Part shown: positions 35,350 through 44,812 of the stretch, piece after piece | Position numbering within the stretch: the first letter of the stretch is position 1 | Layout of the letters: every line of letters begins with the position of its first letter | DNA from: an uncultured Azospirillum sp. | GTDB lineage: Bacteria; Pseudomonadota; Alphaproteobacteria; Azospirillales; Azospirillaceae | Length of the DNA: 64,000 bases | Assembly (NCBI RefSeq): GCF_946480385.1 | Contig: NZ_CAMLJP010000005.1 | Coordinates: 52,239-116,238, forward strand | Reading direction: 5' to 3' | Notes under the pieces: generated by a model | What the model saw: only the letters and a program-made list of their open reading frames with translations | Told to the model about the DNA's origin: nothing | The model's database searches: none | Made by a program: the position numbers and the translations under genes

Positions 35350-35669
35350 GAGCACGGTCCTTCTTCTTTGGGCGGGTGTCGCGTCGTCTCGGTCACATCG
35401 GATCGGCCACCATGGTCCTCATGGCCCGGCTTGCGCCAGATTGGGCTTTGGGCCTTGCGGACGGGCGGCTATACAGGCTTGCGGGCGATGGTCTTCGGTG
35501 GCGGTCTCCGGGGGGTGTTCTGCACCATGTCGCTGTGGGTGGCGTGCGGCGGTCCGGCCTTCTGGTGCGGTGCGGGAGAAATCCGGGACCTCTCATACAC
35601 CGCAGATGTGAACATTTCATTTCGCGGATCGTCGCACAAGTGTGGCGTGGCGGCCAGACACGGGGAAGG
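35350..35669. other. Divergent upstream region of phaC and lipoprotein gene
   Basis: About 320 bp containing the promoters of two divergent genes. The part near 35600-35640 (ATACACCGCAGATGTGAACATTTCAT) is relatively AT-rich and a likely promoter zone. No gene, strong repeat or recognisable operator was seen. Confidence 0.4.
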
Positions 35670-36077
35670 ATGATGGTGACGGGCAGTCAGGAAGGCGTTC
35701 GGGGCATCGCGGTGGCTGGACGGGCGTTCGGCGCACTAATCGTAGCGATGCCAATGGTTTTCGGGCTGTCGGCCTGCAGCGACCGGGCGCTGGACACCGG
35801 CCTTCTGGGTGCCGTTACCGGTGAACCCTCGCCGGTCAGCGACAATTCGTCGCCCATCCGCAGCATGACCGGGGAGCGAACCGACTACCCCAATCTGGGT
35901 ACGGTGCCGCCGCGCCCGACCGATCTGACCACCGAGGCACAGCGCCAGCAGGCGATGGACCGCCTTGCGGAGGACCGTGCTGCATCCCGCCGCACGCGGG
36001 CGCAGACGGAAGCGATCCAGATGCCGGAGCCGCTGCCTGTTCCGCCGAAGCCCAACCTGCAGCCGGGCAAGAGCTGA
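35670..36077 (+). CDS. Small lipoprotein of unknown function
   Basis: 135 residues with a lipoprotein signal: hydrophobic stretch and lipobox LSAC-S near residue 35. The mature part has YPNLGTVPPRPTDLTTEAQRQ followed by a charged helix (LAEDRAASRRTRAQTEA) and a proline-rich end, a pattern seen in alphaproteobacterial envelope lipoproteins. GGAAGGA lies directly before two consecutive ATGs (35670, 35673); either may be used. Followed by a strong terminator. Confidence 0.75.
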   Translation: MMVTGSQEGVRGIAVAGRAFGALIVAMPMVFGLSACSDRALDTGLLGAVTGEPSPVSDNSSPIRSMTGERTDYPNLGTVPPRPTDLTTEAQRQQAMDRLAEDRAASRRTRAQTEAIQMPEPLPVPPKPNLQPGKS

Positions 36078-36092
36078 GGTTCCCGGGCAAAG

Positions 36093-36126
36093 AAAAAGCC
36101 CCCGGCTGGATAGCCGGGGGCTTTTT
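36093..36126. terminator. Strong bidirectional terminator
   Basis: Perfect 15-bp stem AAAAAGCCCCCGGCT / AGCCGGGGGCTTTTT with a GGAT loop. It serves the lipoprotein gene on the plus strand and the hlyD-like gene on the minus strand. Confidence 0.92.
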
Positions 36127-36168
36127 GCGTTTGGGGAGGGGCACGGTACTCCGCACCCCCATCCACCC

Positions 36169-37584
36169 TTACTCCTGGATGAACGCCTTCACGTAGGACT
36201 GGCGCAACGGCTGGATCAGATAGTCCAGCGGGGTGCGGGCGGAGAGCACGATGCGGGCCTCCACCGGCATGCCGGCCTTGATCTTCAGGTTGCGGACCTC
36301 GTGGCTGTCCGCGTCCTTCAGGCGGATACGGGCCAAGTAGTATTCCTGGCGGGTGGCGTTGTCGGTCAGGCGGTCGGCCGAGACGTAGGACACGGTGCCG
36401 TCGATGGTGCCGACGACGCGGCTGTCATAGGCGGTCAGCTGCACCTTCACCGGCAGGTCGACGGCCATCGACTTGATGTCCTTCGGCTGGATGCGGACCT
36501 CGGCCAGCAGGGCCTTGTCGTCGGGGACGATGTCCAGCACCGGCTCGTTGGCGGTGATGGTGCCGCCGACGGCCGGGTGGCCGTACATCACGACGTTGCC
36601 GGCGTCCGGCGCCTTGATGGTGCGGTTGTCCAGGCGGTTCTTGGCGTCGCGGATCTGCTCGGCCAGCTTCTGGGAGTCGCCGCGCGCCTTGTCCAGCTCG
36701 ACCAGAACCTTCTCGCGGAAGTCGCTGCGGCGGCGAACCAGATCGCCCTGGGCGTCGACCGCCTGCTGGCGCGACTGCGACATGCGGGCTTCCAGCTCAT
36801 GGTCCTGGGCGTGGAGCTGCGCGTTCTCCTTCTGCGCCGCCACCAGCTTGGTGCGGGTGGAGTTGCCGCGGTCCAGCAGGCCCTGGGTGATCTGAATGTC
36901 CTCGTCCGACAGCTTGATCTCGCGGTTCAGAAAGGCGCGCTGCTGCTCCAGGCTCTTCACCTCGTCGCCCAGCGTGGCGATGCGGTCCTGGGTCAGCTTG
37001 GCCTCGGTCTCCAGCTGGTTGCGGCGGACCTGGAACAGCTTCTCCTGGTTCTGCATGGCGTTGTCGACCGCCGGCTCCTTGCCGCGGCGGGCGGCCAGCT
37101 CGGCCGGCCATTCGATGGCGGGCTTCTCGAACAGCTCGGCCGACAGGCGCGCTTCGGAGGCCAGCGTGTCGAACAGCGCGGCGTTCAGCATGTCCAGACG
37201 GGTCTGCGCCTCGGTGTTGTCCAGCTGCATCAGGACCTGACCGGCTTCGACCCGGTCGCCCTCATGGACCATGATGGCGCTGATGACGCCGCCTTCGGTG
37301 TTCTTCACCACCTTGCGCCCGGTTTCCGGCGCCAGCGAGCCCGACGCGCTGATCGCGCTGTGCAGCGGGGCCACCGCCGCCCAGCCGGTCATGCCGCCGA
37401 AGCCGACCGCCAGGACCAGGAAGCCGCCCAGCAGCAGGCCGCGCACGCTGGTTTCCGGCATCGTCGCCCGCAGCGCATGGATCGAGGTGATGGTCGCCGT
37501 CTTGCGCGACGGCTTACCGGCGGGGGTTTCGGAACCGTTGTCACCGGACAGCGGAGCGGGGAACGTCGTGGTCATCGTGGTCAT
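36169..37584 (-). CDS. Type I secretion membrane-fusion protein (HlyD/PrtE family)
   Basis: 471 residues. One N-terminal membrane helix (GLLLGGFLVLAVGFGGMTGWAAVA), lipoyl-like half at GGVISAIMVHEGDRVEAGQVL, long coiled coil (about 125-300), then the beta-barrel region and the family C-terminus (KAGMPVEARIVLSARTPLDYLIQPL). AAGGAAG precedes ATG 37584. It follows the ABC gene by 70 bp. A TolC-type partner and the exported protein are not in the window. Confidence 0.92.
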   Translation of the reverse strand: MTTMTTTFPAPLSGDNGSETPAGKPSRKTATITSIHALRATMPETSVRGLLLGGFLVLAVGFGGMTGWAAVAPLHSAISASGSLAPETGRKVVKNTEGGVISAIMVHEGDRVEAGQVLMQLDNTEAQTRLDMLNAALFDTLASEARLSAELFEKPAIEWPAELAARRGKEPAVDNAMQNQEKLFQVRRNQLETEAKLTQDRIATLGDEVKSLEQQRAFLNREIKLSDEDIQITQGLLDRGNSTRTKLVAAQKENAQLHAQDHELEARMSQSRQQAVDAQGDLVRRRSDFREKVLVELDKARGDSQKLAEQIRDAKNRLDNRTIKAPDAGNVVMYGHPAVGGTITANEPVLDIVPDDKALLAEVRIQPKDIKSMAVDLPVKVQLTAYDSRVVGTIDGTVSYVSADRLTDNATRQEYYLARIRLKDADSHEVRNLKIKAGMPVEARIVLSARTPLDYLIQPLRQSYVKAFIQE

Positions 37585-37654
37585 GGGGCTTCCTTGGCTC
37601 TGTCGGGTCGGGCGTCTTCAGCCGGATGGTCGGTCTTGAGGGCAGTGCCGGCGG

Positions 37655-39424
37655 TCAGCCGGCGGCCCCCGCCGTGGCGGCGGACGGACCCTGAGGGCCG
37701 AGATTGCGAAGGCGGGCGAGGTTGACGGCGCCGGGCTGGGCCTGCTGCTGGTCCGGACGCGGCAGCTCCATCGCCATGCCGTTCTTCAGGACATAGGTGT
37801 GGTCCGACATGTCGACGAAGATCGGGGCGTGGGTCATGACGATGGTGGTCGCCCCGCGCTCCTTGCAGGCCGCGACGAAGGCGCGGACCGCCTTGATGCC
37901 CAGCTCGTCCAGACCGGCGGTCGGCTCGTCCAGCACAAGAAGCGGCGGCTGGCCGAAGGCGGCGCGGGCAAGGCCGATCAGGCGGGCGCTGGCGCCGGTG
38001 ATCGGGGACAGCGGATCATTGACCTCGGTCTCGTAGCCCATGGGGAGGCTTTCGATCCACTCGTGGATGCCGACGGCCTTGGCGGCCTCCTCCACCTGTT
38101 CGCGGGTGGCGCTGGTGAAGCGGGCGATGTTGTCGGCGATGCTGCCGGGCAGGAGGTCGACCTGCTGCGGCAGGTAGCCGATGCCCTGTTCGGGGCTGTC
38201 GGGGGTCAGGGTGGCGACGGACAGGCCGCCCAGCCGCACCGTGCCGGCCGACGGCAGGGCGACACCGGCCAGCAGGCGGGCCAGAACCGACTTGCCCGAG
38301 CGGTTGGGGCCGGCGATGCAGACGGTCTCGCCCGGCTCGACCGACAGGGTGACGCTGCGCAGGATCGGCTTCTGGTCGCGGGGGGAGACGAACAGCAGGT
38401 TCTCGACGGTCAGGCGCTCGCTCTCGACGGGCACGGAGGGACGCTCCGGCTCACGCGACAGGCGCTTCAGCAGCGGCAGCAGGCGGCGGACGGCCTGGGC
38501 GGAACGGACCAGCCCACCCCAGGCGCCGGCGGTCTGCTCGATCGGGGCAAGGCCGCGGCCGACCAGCATCGAGGTGGCGATCATGCCGCCGAAGGACAGG
38601 TGCTGCTCGATCACCAGCCAGGCGCCGATGCCCGTCACGGCGATCTGCAGGACCATGCGGACCCACTTGGTGGCGGCGCCGATGGCGGCGCTGCGCTCAT
38701 AGCCCTGGCCCTGCATGGCGCTGGCGGTCAGGAAGTCGCGGTTGACGGCATCCAGCGAGGCGTTGCCCATGCGCAGGCCGCGCACGGTGTCGGAGCGAGA
38801 CGCCAGCGCCTCGAACAGCTTCTGGGCGCGGCTGGCCGGCAGCTTGCTCTCGTCGTTGATGTCCTTGACGGCCATGTAGCCGATCCAGCCCATCACCGCC
38901 ATGATCACCATCGACACCACCAGCACCAGCGCCAGCATCGGGTGGATGACGTAGATGCCGATGACGTAGAGCGGCGCCCAGGGCAGATCCATCAGCGCCG
39001 GCAGCGAGGGACGCGAGAAGGCGCCCTTCAGCTCCATCAGGTCGGCGAGCGGACCGTTGTCCGGACGGCCGCGGCCGGCGGCGTCCAGCGCGTCGGCGGT
39101 CAGCCGGCGGCGCCACCGCACCTCCAGCGCGTTGCCGGCACGGGCCAGCAGGCGCGACCGCACCATCTCCAAGAGGCCGCTCAGCGTCAGCGCAAGCACG
39201 ACGATGAGCGTCAGCATGATCAGGGTGTCGTAGTTGCCCGACGGAATGGCGCGGCTGAACACCTGAAGAGAATAAAGCGGCATGGCCAGCATCAGGGCGT
39301 TGATGGTGGCGCTGAAGACAAATGTACTAACGAGTATCCTGGAGAAATAACCACGATTGAAAGCGGCTTCCGGCTTATTGTTGCCGGGCTGTCGCAAAGA
39401 GTTGGACTTGGTAGTAACAGGCAT
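37655..39424 (-). CDS. Type I secretion ABC transporter with degenerate signature motif (PrtD family)
   Basis: 589 residues: a six-helix transmembrane domain (about 25-300) and an ATPase domain with Walker A GPNRSGKS (372-379), Q-loop YLPQQVDLLPG, Walker B LLVLDEPTAGLD and H-loop MTHAP. The signature, normally LSGGQ, reads PITGASARLIGLARA, so one ATP site may be weakened. No N-terminal peptidase domain. ATG 39424 precedes the conserved start; a GTG seven codons upstream is possible. Operon with the HlyD-like gene. Confidence 0.9.
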   Translation of the reverse strand: MPVTTKSNSLRQPGNNKPEAAFNRGYFSRILVSTFVFSATINALMLAMPLYSLQVFSRAIPSGNYDTLIMLTLIVVLALTLSGLLEMVRSRLLARAGNALEVRWRRRLTADALDAAGRGRPDNGPLADLMELKGAFSRPSLPALMDLPWAPLYVIGIYVIHPMLALVLVVSMVIMAVMGWIGYMAVKDINDESKLPASRAQKLFEALASRSDTVRGLRMGNASLDAVNRDFLTASAMQGQGYERSAAIGAATKWVRMVLQIAVTGIGAWLVIEQHLSFGGMIATSMLVGRGLAPIEQTAGAWGGLVRSAQAVRRLLPLLKRLSREPERPSVPVESERLTVENLLFVSPRDQKPILRSVTLSVEPGETVCIAGPNRSGKSVLARLLAGVALPSAGTVRLGGLSVATLTPDSPEQGIGYLPQQVDLLPGSIADNIARFTSATREQVEEAAKAVGIHEWIESLPMGYETEVNDPLSPITGASARLIGLARAAFGQPPLLVLDEPTAGLDELGIKAVRAFVAACKERGATTIVMTHAPIFVDMSDHTYVLKNGMAMELPRPDQQQAQPGAVNLARLRNLGPQGPSAATAGAAG

Positions 39425-39720
39425 GAACAGCCCTCCAATTGTCACCGGTCAGCGCAGTGCCCACTGGATGCAGGCGAGGTCAGAGAACGCCATCTTGGTA
39501 AATGGGACCTTAACATTCGGGGACGTCACAGGATTGCCACCGGATGCCACCACTTTTGCGCAGACTTACTCCGGTATTGTTTGTTCATTTGGGGTGATTT
39601 GCCTCGCTTGGCCGGCGGGGACGCATGACCTATGGCCGGTTGGAGGGGGCGGTCATTGCCGGTATCGTGGCCCGCAGCGGCGATTCCGCCGGTCCACCTC
39701 AACCACAGCCGGAGAAGATG

Positions 39721-40248
39721 ATGGAAGGGCGCAAGGTCCCCTCGGTGGTGTTCAAGACCCGCGTGCGCGACGAGAGCGTCGGCGGACCCAACCCGTTCCG
39801 TTGGCAGGACGTGCGGAGCGACGAGCTGTTCCAGGGCAAGCGTGTGGTGCTGTTTTCCCTGCCCGGCGCCTTCACCCCGACCTGCTCCAACGAGCAATGC
39901 CCGGCCTTCGAACGGCTCTATGACGAGTTCAAGGACTTGGGCATCGACGAGGTCTATTGCCTCAGCGTCAACGACGCCTTCGTCATGTACCAGTGGGGCA
40001 AGAGCCTGAACCTGAAGAAGGTGAAGCTGATCCCCGATGGATCGGGCCATTTCACCCGCCGCATGGGCATGCTGATCGACAAGGACCATGTCGGCTTCGG
40101 CCATCGGTCCTGGCGCTATGCCATGGTCGTGAAGGACGGCGTCATCGAGAAGTTCTTCGAGGAGCCGGGCATCAACGACGAGGGTGAGAACGGCGATCCC
40201 TATGGCGAATCCTCGCCGGAGACCGTCCTGGCCTATCTGCGGAGCTAG
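39721..40248 (+). CDS. Peroxiredoxin (Prx5-type)
   Basis: 175-residue thiol peroxidase. Peroxidatic cysteine in PGAFTPTCS, with a second cysteine five residues on (CSNEQCPAFE) and a third in EVYCLSVND. Ends in the Prx5-like GINDEGENGDPYGESSPETVLAYL. No fused glutaredoxin. ATG 39721 has GGAG 6 bp upstream; ATG 39718 is adjacent and in frame. Longer upstream codons lack a ribosome site. Confidence 0.92.
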   Translation: MEGRKVPSVVFKTRVRDESVGGPNPFRWQDVRSDELFQGKRVVLFSLPGAFTPTCSNEQCPAFERLYDEFKDLGIDEVYCLSVNDAFVMYQWGKSLNLKKVKLIPDGSGHFTRRMGMLIDKDHVGFGHRSWRYAMVVKDGVIEKFFEEPGINDEGENGDPYGESSPETVLAYLRS

Positions 40249-40352
40249 GGTCCAGACTCATATCCGGCAGGCGACGGGAGAAGCCGTTTTTCCAGCGCTT
40301 TTTGGCGCGTGGCGGGACGTCGGCGACGGTACCGTCGGCCACCCGTCCCCGG

Positions 40353-40383
40353 GGAGGCGTTTCCTCAGTTTAGGAGACGCCTC
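40353..40383. other. Stable intergenic hairpin
   Basis: GGAGGCGTTTCCT, a CAGTTT loop and AGGAGACGC-CTC form a long stem with one internal mismatch, about 105 bp after the peroxiredoxin stop. No T-run follows. It may be a weak terminator or a processing site. Confidence 0.4.
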
Positions 40384-40461
40384 TCCGGGAGCGCTGCAAA
40401 GCTCAAGCGTACATAAAGTACTTGTCTGCATCCTCGTCTAGATCGGCGGTGCAAACTATTT

Positions 40462-40483
40462 TGTCTGTGTGCAGACATTTTTG
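40462..40483. terminator. Possible terminator between peroxiredoxin and glmS
   Basis: Short stem TGTCTG / CAGACA with a TGTG loop and TTTTTG on the plus strand; AAAATAG on the other side gives a weaker T-run on the minus strand, so it may serve glmS as well. The stem is only 6 bp. Confidence 0.45.
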
Positions 40484-40518
40484 TCCACGAACAACAGACA
40501 CGCTATTGGTAGCGTTAC

Positions 40519-42345
40519 TTACTCCACCGTTACGCTCTTGGCCAAATTCCGCGGCTGGTCCACGTCCGTGCCCTTCAGCACCGCCGTGTGATAAGCCAGC
40601 AGCTGCACCGGAATGGCATACAGTAGCGGCGCCACCAGCGGATCGCAGGCGGGCAGTTCGACCGACCAGCGGACCTTGTCCTTCAGCTTGTCGATGCCCT
40701 TCCGGTCGGCCAGCAGCAGCACCTTGCCGGAGCGGGCGCAGACCTCCTGCACGTTCGACACCACCTTCTCGAACAGGGCGTCGGACGGCACCAGAACGAT
40801 CACCGGAACATTGTCGTCGATCAGTGCGATGGGGCCGTGCTTCAATTCGCCGGCGGCGTAGCCTTCTGCGTGGATGTAGCTGATCTCCTTCAGCTTCAGC
40901 GCGCCTTCCAGGGCCAGCGGGTACATGGCGCCGCGGCCGAGATAGAGCACGTCGCGCGCCTCCGACACCTCCTGCGCCAGTTCCTTCAGCCGCTCGTCAT
41001 GGGCCAGCACGTCGGCGGCGCGGGCGGGGACCTCGCGCAGGGCGTGGGCGATCTGCTGCATCCGCTCCTGGTCGATGGCGCCGCGGGCGCGGCCGACGGT
41101 GACGGCAAGGCAGGCCAGCGTGGTCAGCTGGGTGGTGAAGGCCTTGGTCGAGGCGACGCCGATCTCCGGCCCCGCCATGGTGTAGAGAACGGCGTCGGAT
41201 TCGCGCGCGATGGTGCTTTCCGGAGCATTGACGATCGACAGGATCTTCTGGCCCTGGCGCTTGCAGTAACGCAGCGCCTCCAGCGTATCCAGCGTCTCGC
41301 CCGACTGCGAGATGAACAGTGCGATCCCATCCGGCGGCAGCGGCGCCTCGCGGTAACGGAACTCCGAGGCGATGTCGACCTCGACCGGGATGCGGGCCAG
41401 CGTCTCGAACCAGTATTTGGCGACGAAACCGGCATAATAGGCAGTGCCGCAGGCGACAATGGTCAGCTTGCTGGCGCCGGCCAAGTCGAAGGGGAAGTCC
41501 GGCAGGGAGAAGGTGCCGGTTTCCGGGTTGATGTAGGCGTTCAGCGTGTCGCCGATGACCTGCGGCTGCTCGTAGATTTCCTTGAGCATATAGTGGCGGT
41601 AGCCGTCCTTGCCGATCAGGGCGCCGGACACCGCGGTGGTCTTCACCGGCCGCTCCACCACCGTGTCGGTGGCGTCATGGACGATGGCGGCGGTGCGGCT
41701 GACCTCGACCCAGTCGCCGTCCTCCAGGTAGCAGATGCGGTTGGTCAGCGGCGCCAGGGCGAAGGCATCGGAGGCCAGATACATCTCGCCGTCGCCATAG
41801 CCGACGGCCAGCGGCGTGCCGTGGCGGGCGCCGATCATCAGCTCATGCTCGCCGGCGAAGATCAGAACCAGGGCGAAGGCGCCGGTGAAGCGCTTGAAGG
41901 CGGCGGCCGACGCCTGGACCGGCGTCATGCCATGCTGGTCCAGGTAATAGGTGACGAGGTGGACGATCACCTCGGTGTCGGTGGCGCTTTCGAAGACATA
42001 GCCGTGGCCGGTCAGCTCGTCCTTCAGCTCCTGGTAATTCTCGATGATGCCGTTGTGGACGACGGCAACGCGCTTGGTGGCGTGGGGATGGGCGTTGTTC
42101 TCCGTCGGGCCGCCATGGGTGGCCCAGCGGGTGTGGCCGATGCCGACTGTGCCGGACAGCGGCTGGTCGCGCAGCTTCATGTCCAGGTTGCTCAGCTTGC
42201 CCTCGGCGCGGCGACGGTCGATGTGGCCGTTCACCAGGGTGGCGACGCCCGCGCTGTCATAGCCGCGGTATTCCAGCCGGCGCAGGCCTTCCACCAGCCG
42301 GGGGGACGCGTCGTGAATGCCGTTGATGCCGATGATGCCGCACAT
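40519..42345 (-). CDS. glmS: Glutamine-fructose-6-phosphate aminotransferase
   Basis: 608-residue enzyme making glucosamine-6-phosphate from fructose-6-phosphate and glutamine, the first step toward UDP-GlcNAc. Begins MCGIIGI with the catalytic Cys2, then GHTRWATHG and HNGIIENY of the glutaminase domain; two SIS domains follow (SQSGETLDTLEALR, GRGAMYPLALEGALKLKEISYIHAEGY) and the typical end PRNLAKSVTVE. Same strand and 52 bp after glmU. Confidence 0.97.
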   Translation of the reverse strand: MCGIIGINGIHDASPRLVEGLRRLEYRGYDSAGVATLVNGHIDRRRAEGKLSNLDMKLRDQPLSGTVGIGHTRWATHGGPTENNAHPHATKRVAVVHNGIIENYQELKDELTGHGYVFESATDTEVIVHLVTYYLDQHGMTPVQASAAAFKRFTGAFALVLIFAGEHELMIGARHGTPLAVGYGDGEMYLASDAFALAPLTNRICYLEDGDWVEVSRTAAIVHDATDTVVERPVKTTAVSGALIGKDGYRHYMLKEIYEQPQVIGDTLNAYINPETGTFSLPDFPFDLAGASKLTIVACGTAYYAGFVAKYWFETLARIPVEVDIASEFRYREAPLPPDGIALFISQSGETLDTLEALRYCKRQGQKILSIVNAPESTIARESDAVLYTMAGPEIGVASTKAFTTQLTTLACLAVTVGRARGAIDQERMQQIAHALREVPARAADVLAHDERLKELAQEVSEARDVLYLGRGAMYPLALEGALKLKEISYIHAEGYAAGELKHGPIALIDDNVPVIVLVPSDALFEKVVSNVQEVCARSGKVLLLADRKGIDKLKDKVRWSVELPACDPLVAPLLYAIPVQLLAYHTAVLKGTDVDQPRNLAKSVTVE

Positions 42346-42397
42346 GGACCTGATGCTCCTGAATAGATGCCGACCGGAGAGAAGACCCGAACCGACC

Positions 42398-43750
42398 TTA
42401 CGCCTTTTTCGCTTTCTCGTTTTGCTTCCGTTCGCGGAAGCGCTTCGCCCAGCCGGCGTACAGCTTCTGGCTGCCGCGGGCGACGGCCAGGGCGTCGGCC
42501 TCCACCGCCATCGTCACCACGCTGCCGGCGCCGACGATGGCGCCGTCGCCGATGACGACCGGGGCGACCAGCGCGCTGTTGGAGCCGATGAAGGCGCCGG
42601 CGCCGATCTCCGTCCGGAACTTGCCGAAGCCGTCGTAATTGCAGGTGATGGTGCCGGCGCCGATGTTGGCCTTGGCGCCGACGCGGGCGTCGCCGATGTA
42701 GGTCAGGTGGTTGGCCTTGGCCCCGGCCTCGATCACCGCGTTCTTCACCTCGACGAAGTTGCCGATGTGGACGTCCGGACCGATCTCCGCACCCGGACGC
42801 AGGCGGGCATAGGGGCCGATGACGGCGCCGCTGTCGATGCGCACGCCTTCCAGATGGCAGTAGGGCTTGATCTCCACCCGGTCGCCCACCGTCACGCCGG
42901 CGCCGAAGAAGCAGCCGGGACCGACCACCACGTCGCGGCCCAGCTTGGTGTCGACGCTGAGGAAGGTGCTGTCGGGGTCGATCAGGGTGGCGCCGTTGTC
43001 CATCGCCGCCTTGCGCAGGCGGCGTTGCAGCAGCTTTTCCACCTCCGCCAGCTCGGCGCGGGAGTTGACGCCGACCACCTCGGCCGGGGCGGCCTCCACC
43101 ACGGCGCAGGCCATGCCGGCGCGGCGTGCGATCTGGACGACGTCGGTCAGGTAATATTCGGACTTGGCGTTGTCGTTGCCGACGCTGCCGATCAGGTCGA
43201 ACATGCGGGCGCCGTCGAACGCCATCAGGCCGGCGTTGCACAGGGTGACCGCGCGTTCCTCCTCGCTGGCGTCGAGATACTCGACGATCTTCTCCAGCCC
43301 GCCGCGGGCATTCAGGATCAGGCGGCCATAGGCGCCGGGATCGTCGGGGCGCATGCCCAGCACCACCACCGCCGGGTCGGCCGCCTGCCGGCGCGCCTGC
43401 ACCAGGGCGCGCAGCGTGTCCGGCGTGACCAGCGGCGTGTCGCCGTACAGCACGATGACGTCGCCGGTGAAGCCCTCCAGCAGGCCGAAGGCGGCGCGCA
43501 CGGCGTCGGCGGTGCCGCGCTGCTCATGCTGGACCGCGGTAGGGTAGGGGGCGACGGCGGCGGCCACGCTGTCCATGCCGGGGCCGACCACCACCACGAC
43601 ATGGTCGGGGTCGAGCGTCTTCACTGCGGCCAACACATGCCCGACCATCGGCCGGCCGGCAACCCGGTGCAGCACCTTGGGCAGATCGGATTTCATGCGC
43701 GTGCCCTTGCCGGCGGCGAGGATCACGCAGGCGAGCGGACGATGGGCCAT
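42398..43750 (-). CDS. glmU: Bifunctional UDP-GlcNAc pyrophosphorylase / GlcN-1-P acetyltransferase
   Basis: 450 residues. N-terminal nucleotidyltransferase signature LAAGKGTRMKSDLPKVLH, EQRGTADAVR and GDTPLV; C-terminal left-handed beta-helix with hexapeptide repeats and HLTYIGDARVGAKANIGAGT. ATG 43750 starts the conserved MAHRPLACVILAAG. Forms a two-gene UDP-GlcNAc operon with glmS, feeding peptidoglycan and LPS synthesis. Confidence 0.96.
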   Translation of the reverse strand: MAHRPLACVILAAGKGTRMKSDLPKVLHRVAGRPMVGHVLAAVKTLDPDHVVVVVGPGMDSVAAAVAPYPTAVQHEQRGTADAVRAAFGLLEGFTGDVIVLYGDTPLVTPDTLRALVQARRQAADPAVVVLGMRPDDPGAYGRLILNARGGLEKIVEYLDASEEERAVTLCNAGLMAFDGARMFDLIGSVGNDNAKSEYYLTDVVQIARRAGMACAVVEAAPAEVVGVNSRAELAEVEKLLQRRLRKAAMDNGATLIDPDSTFLSVDTKLGRDVVVGPGCFFGAGVTVGDRVEIKPYCHLEGVRIDSGAVIGPYARLRPGAEIGPDVHIGNFVEVKNAVIEAGAKANHLTYIGDARVGAKANIGAGTITCNYDGFGKFRTEIGAGAFIGSNSALVAPVVIGDGAIVGAGSVVTMAVEADALAVARGSQKLYAGWAKRFRERKQNEKAKKA

Positions 43751-43929
43751 GGTGGTGTTCCTGGTCGGACCTTGTGTGGAGGGGGAAACCGGTCGCAAAA
43801 GGCGTCGTACTTGAGCCGGGAGAGGTTAAGACATCACTGCCGGAATGGACGACGCTTCTTCCGGAGTGGGCGCCGCACCATCGGCAATTCCGAGAGTGGT
43901 GTGCCACAGCACGCCGGGGAAGCCCAAGT

Positions 43930-44536
43930 CAACTTTTGTTTCAATCTGCAATAAACAAATGTTTCCAACGGGTTACCTGCCAAATTTTCCTGTGTATTCC
44001 GCCGGTGTTTTTCCCGCTTCGCGACGGCGGCGTCCGTCCATTGTCGCCGGTCCGCCTGACCTGTGTGAATTTCGAGCTCTTTCAGTGTCATGCGCCCGGT
44101 GATGGCCGCGATCTCCAGGGCCGGACAGCCGGCCTCCGCCAGCAGCGGGGCAGAGACTTTCCGCAAGCCTTGGAAAAACGTAACCCGTCGGTTCCGGATG
44201 AGCTTTGATGGCCAAATCTACGGCTTTGGAAAATCCTATTCTGTTCCACGGCTGTTCGGAAGCGGGGTCGATCAGTACTGTCACGGAGGTAGCGTTTCTC
44301 TTCCACTCCGTCAACTCGACCTTTAGGTCCGCACGGCACGGTACCCACAGCCGGGTAGCGGTGCTTTTCTGAGTAACCTGGATCGCGGAGGCGTCATAGT
44401 CGTCCCACCGCATCTCGATGAGGTCCGATGACCTCTGGCCGGTGTGGAGCGCCAGAGCCGCGGCCTGTCCGCTTAGCTGTTTCGCATGCCGGGGATATGG
44501 CGCCGCCAAACATCGGAGACCGGCGGAGATCGGCAC
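43930..44536 (-). pseudogene. Tyrosine recombinase (phage-type integrase) remnant, frameshifted
   Basis: Two overlapping minus-strand frames make up an integrase C-terminal domain: LALHTGQRSSDLIEMRWDD ... GYVFPRLAESL in one, then GLRKVSAPLLAEAGCPALEIAAITG ... KELEIHTGQADRR in the other, with the frame change near 44160-44200. Catalytic positions are lost: the HxxR histidine is Q (QGLR), the next conserved His is R (ITGRMT) and the nucleophilic Tyr is H (EIHTGQADRR). The N-terminal half is missing. A decayed relic of a mobile element. Confidence 0.75.
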
Positions 44537-44587
44537 ATGCTGGATACGACAGCGAGGCTAACTCATCGCTTCCCTATCGCCGGTCAA

Positions 44588-44812
44588 TCAGTGCGGCACG
44601 GGCAGCCATCCGAGATCGCGGCATTCCGGACAGCCGCCTCCGGCGCAGGACGGGCAGACGATCCAGTCATCGTCGCGCCATCTGGCAACCACTTCGCCGT
44701 CGCATCGGCCGGCAGGAGTTTGCGTCCTGCACCCGTCCGTGATCGGCTCTAACCCGAGGTAGGGCGTTCCGCATGCGAGGCAGATCGCCAAGGGCTGGGG
44801 CTTCTGAGACAT
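44588..44812 (-). CDS. Small cysteine-rich (zinc-ribbon-like) hypothetical protein
   Basis: 74 residues with four cysteine pairs or near-pairs: CLACG, C...RC, CPSC and CPEC (IVCPSCAGGGCPECRDLGWL), suggesting one or two zinc-binding ribbons. Function unknown. It sits beside the dead integrase and may be part of the same old insertion. Start at ATG 44812; an ATG eight codons upstream is also possible. Confidence 0.6.
   Translation of the reverse strand: MSQKPQPLAICLACGTPYLGLEPITDGCRTQTPAGRCDGEVVARWRDDDWIVCPSCAGGGCPECRDLGWLPVPH

Noticed and set aside
33349..35673. A 774-codon plus-strand frame opposite phaC
   Set aside because: Antisense to a clear PHA synthase; the translation has no recognisable fold and is a GC-skew artefact.
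43757..44040. Possible attachment site beside the dead integrase
   Set aside because: No duplicated tRNA end or direct repeat could be recognised in this gap.
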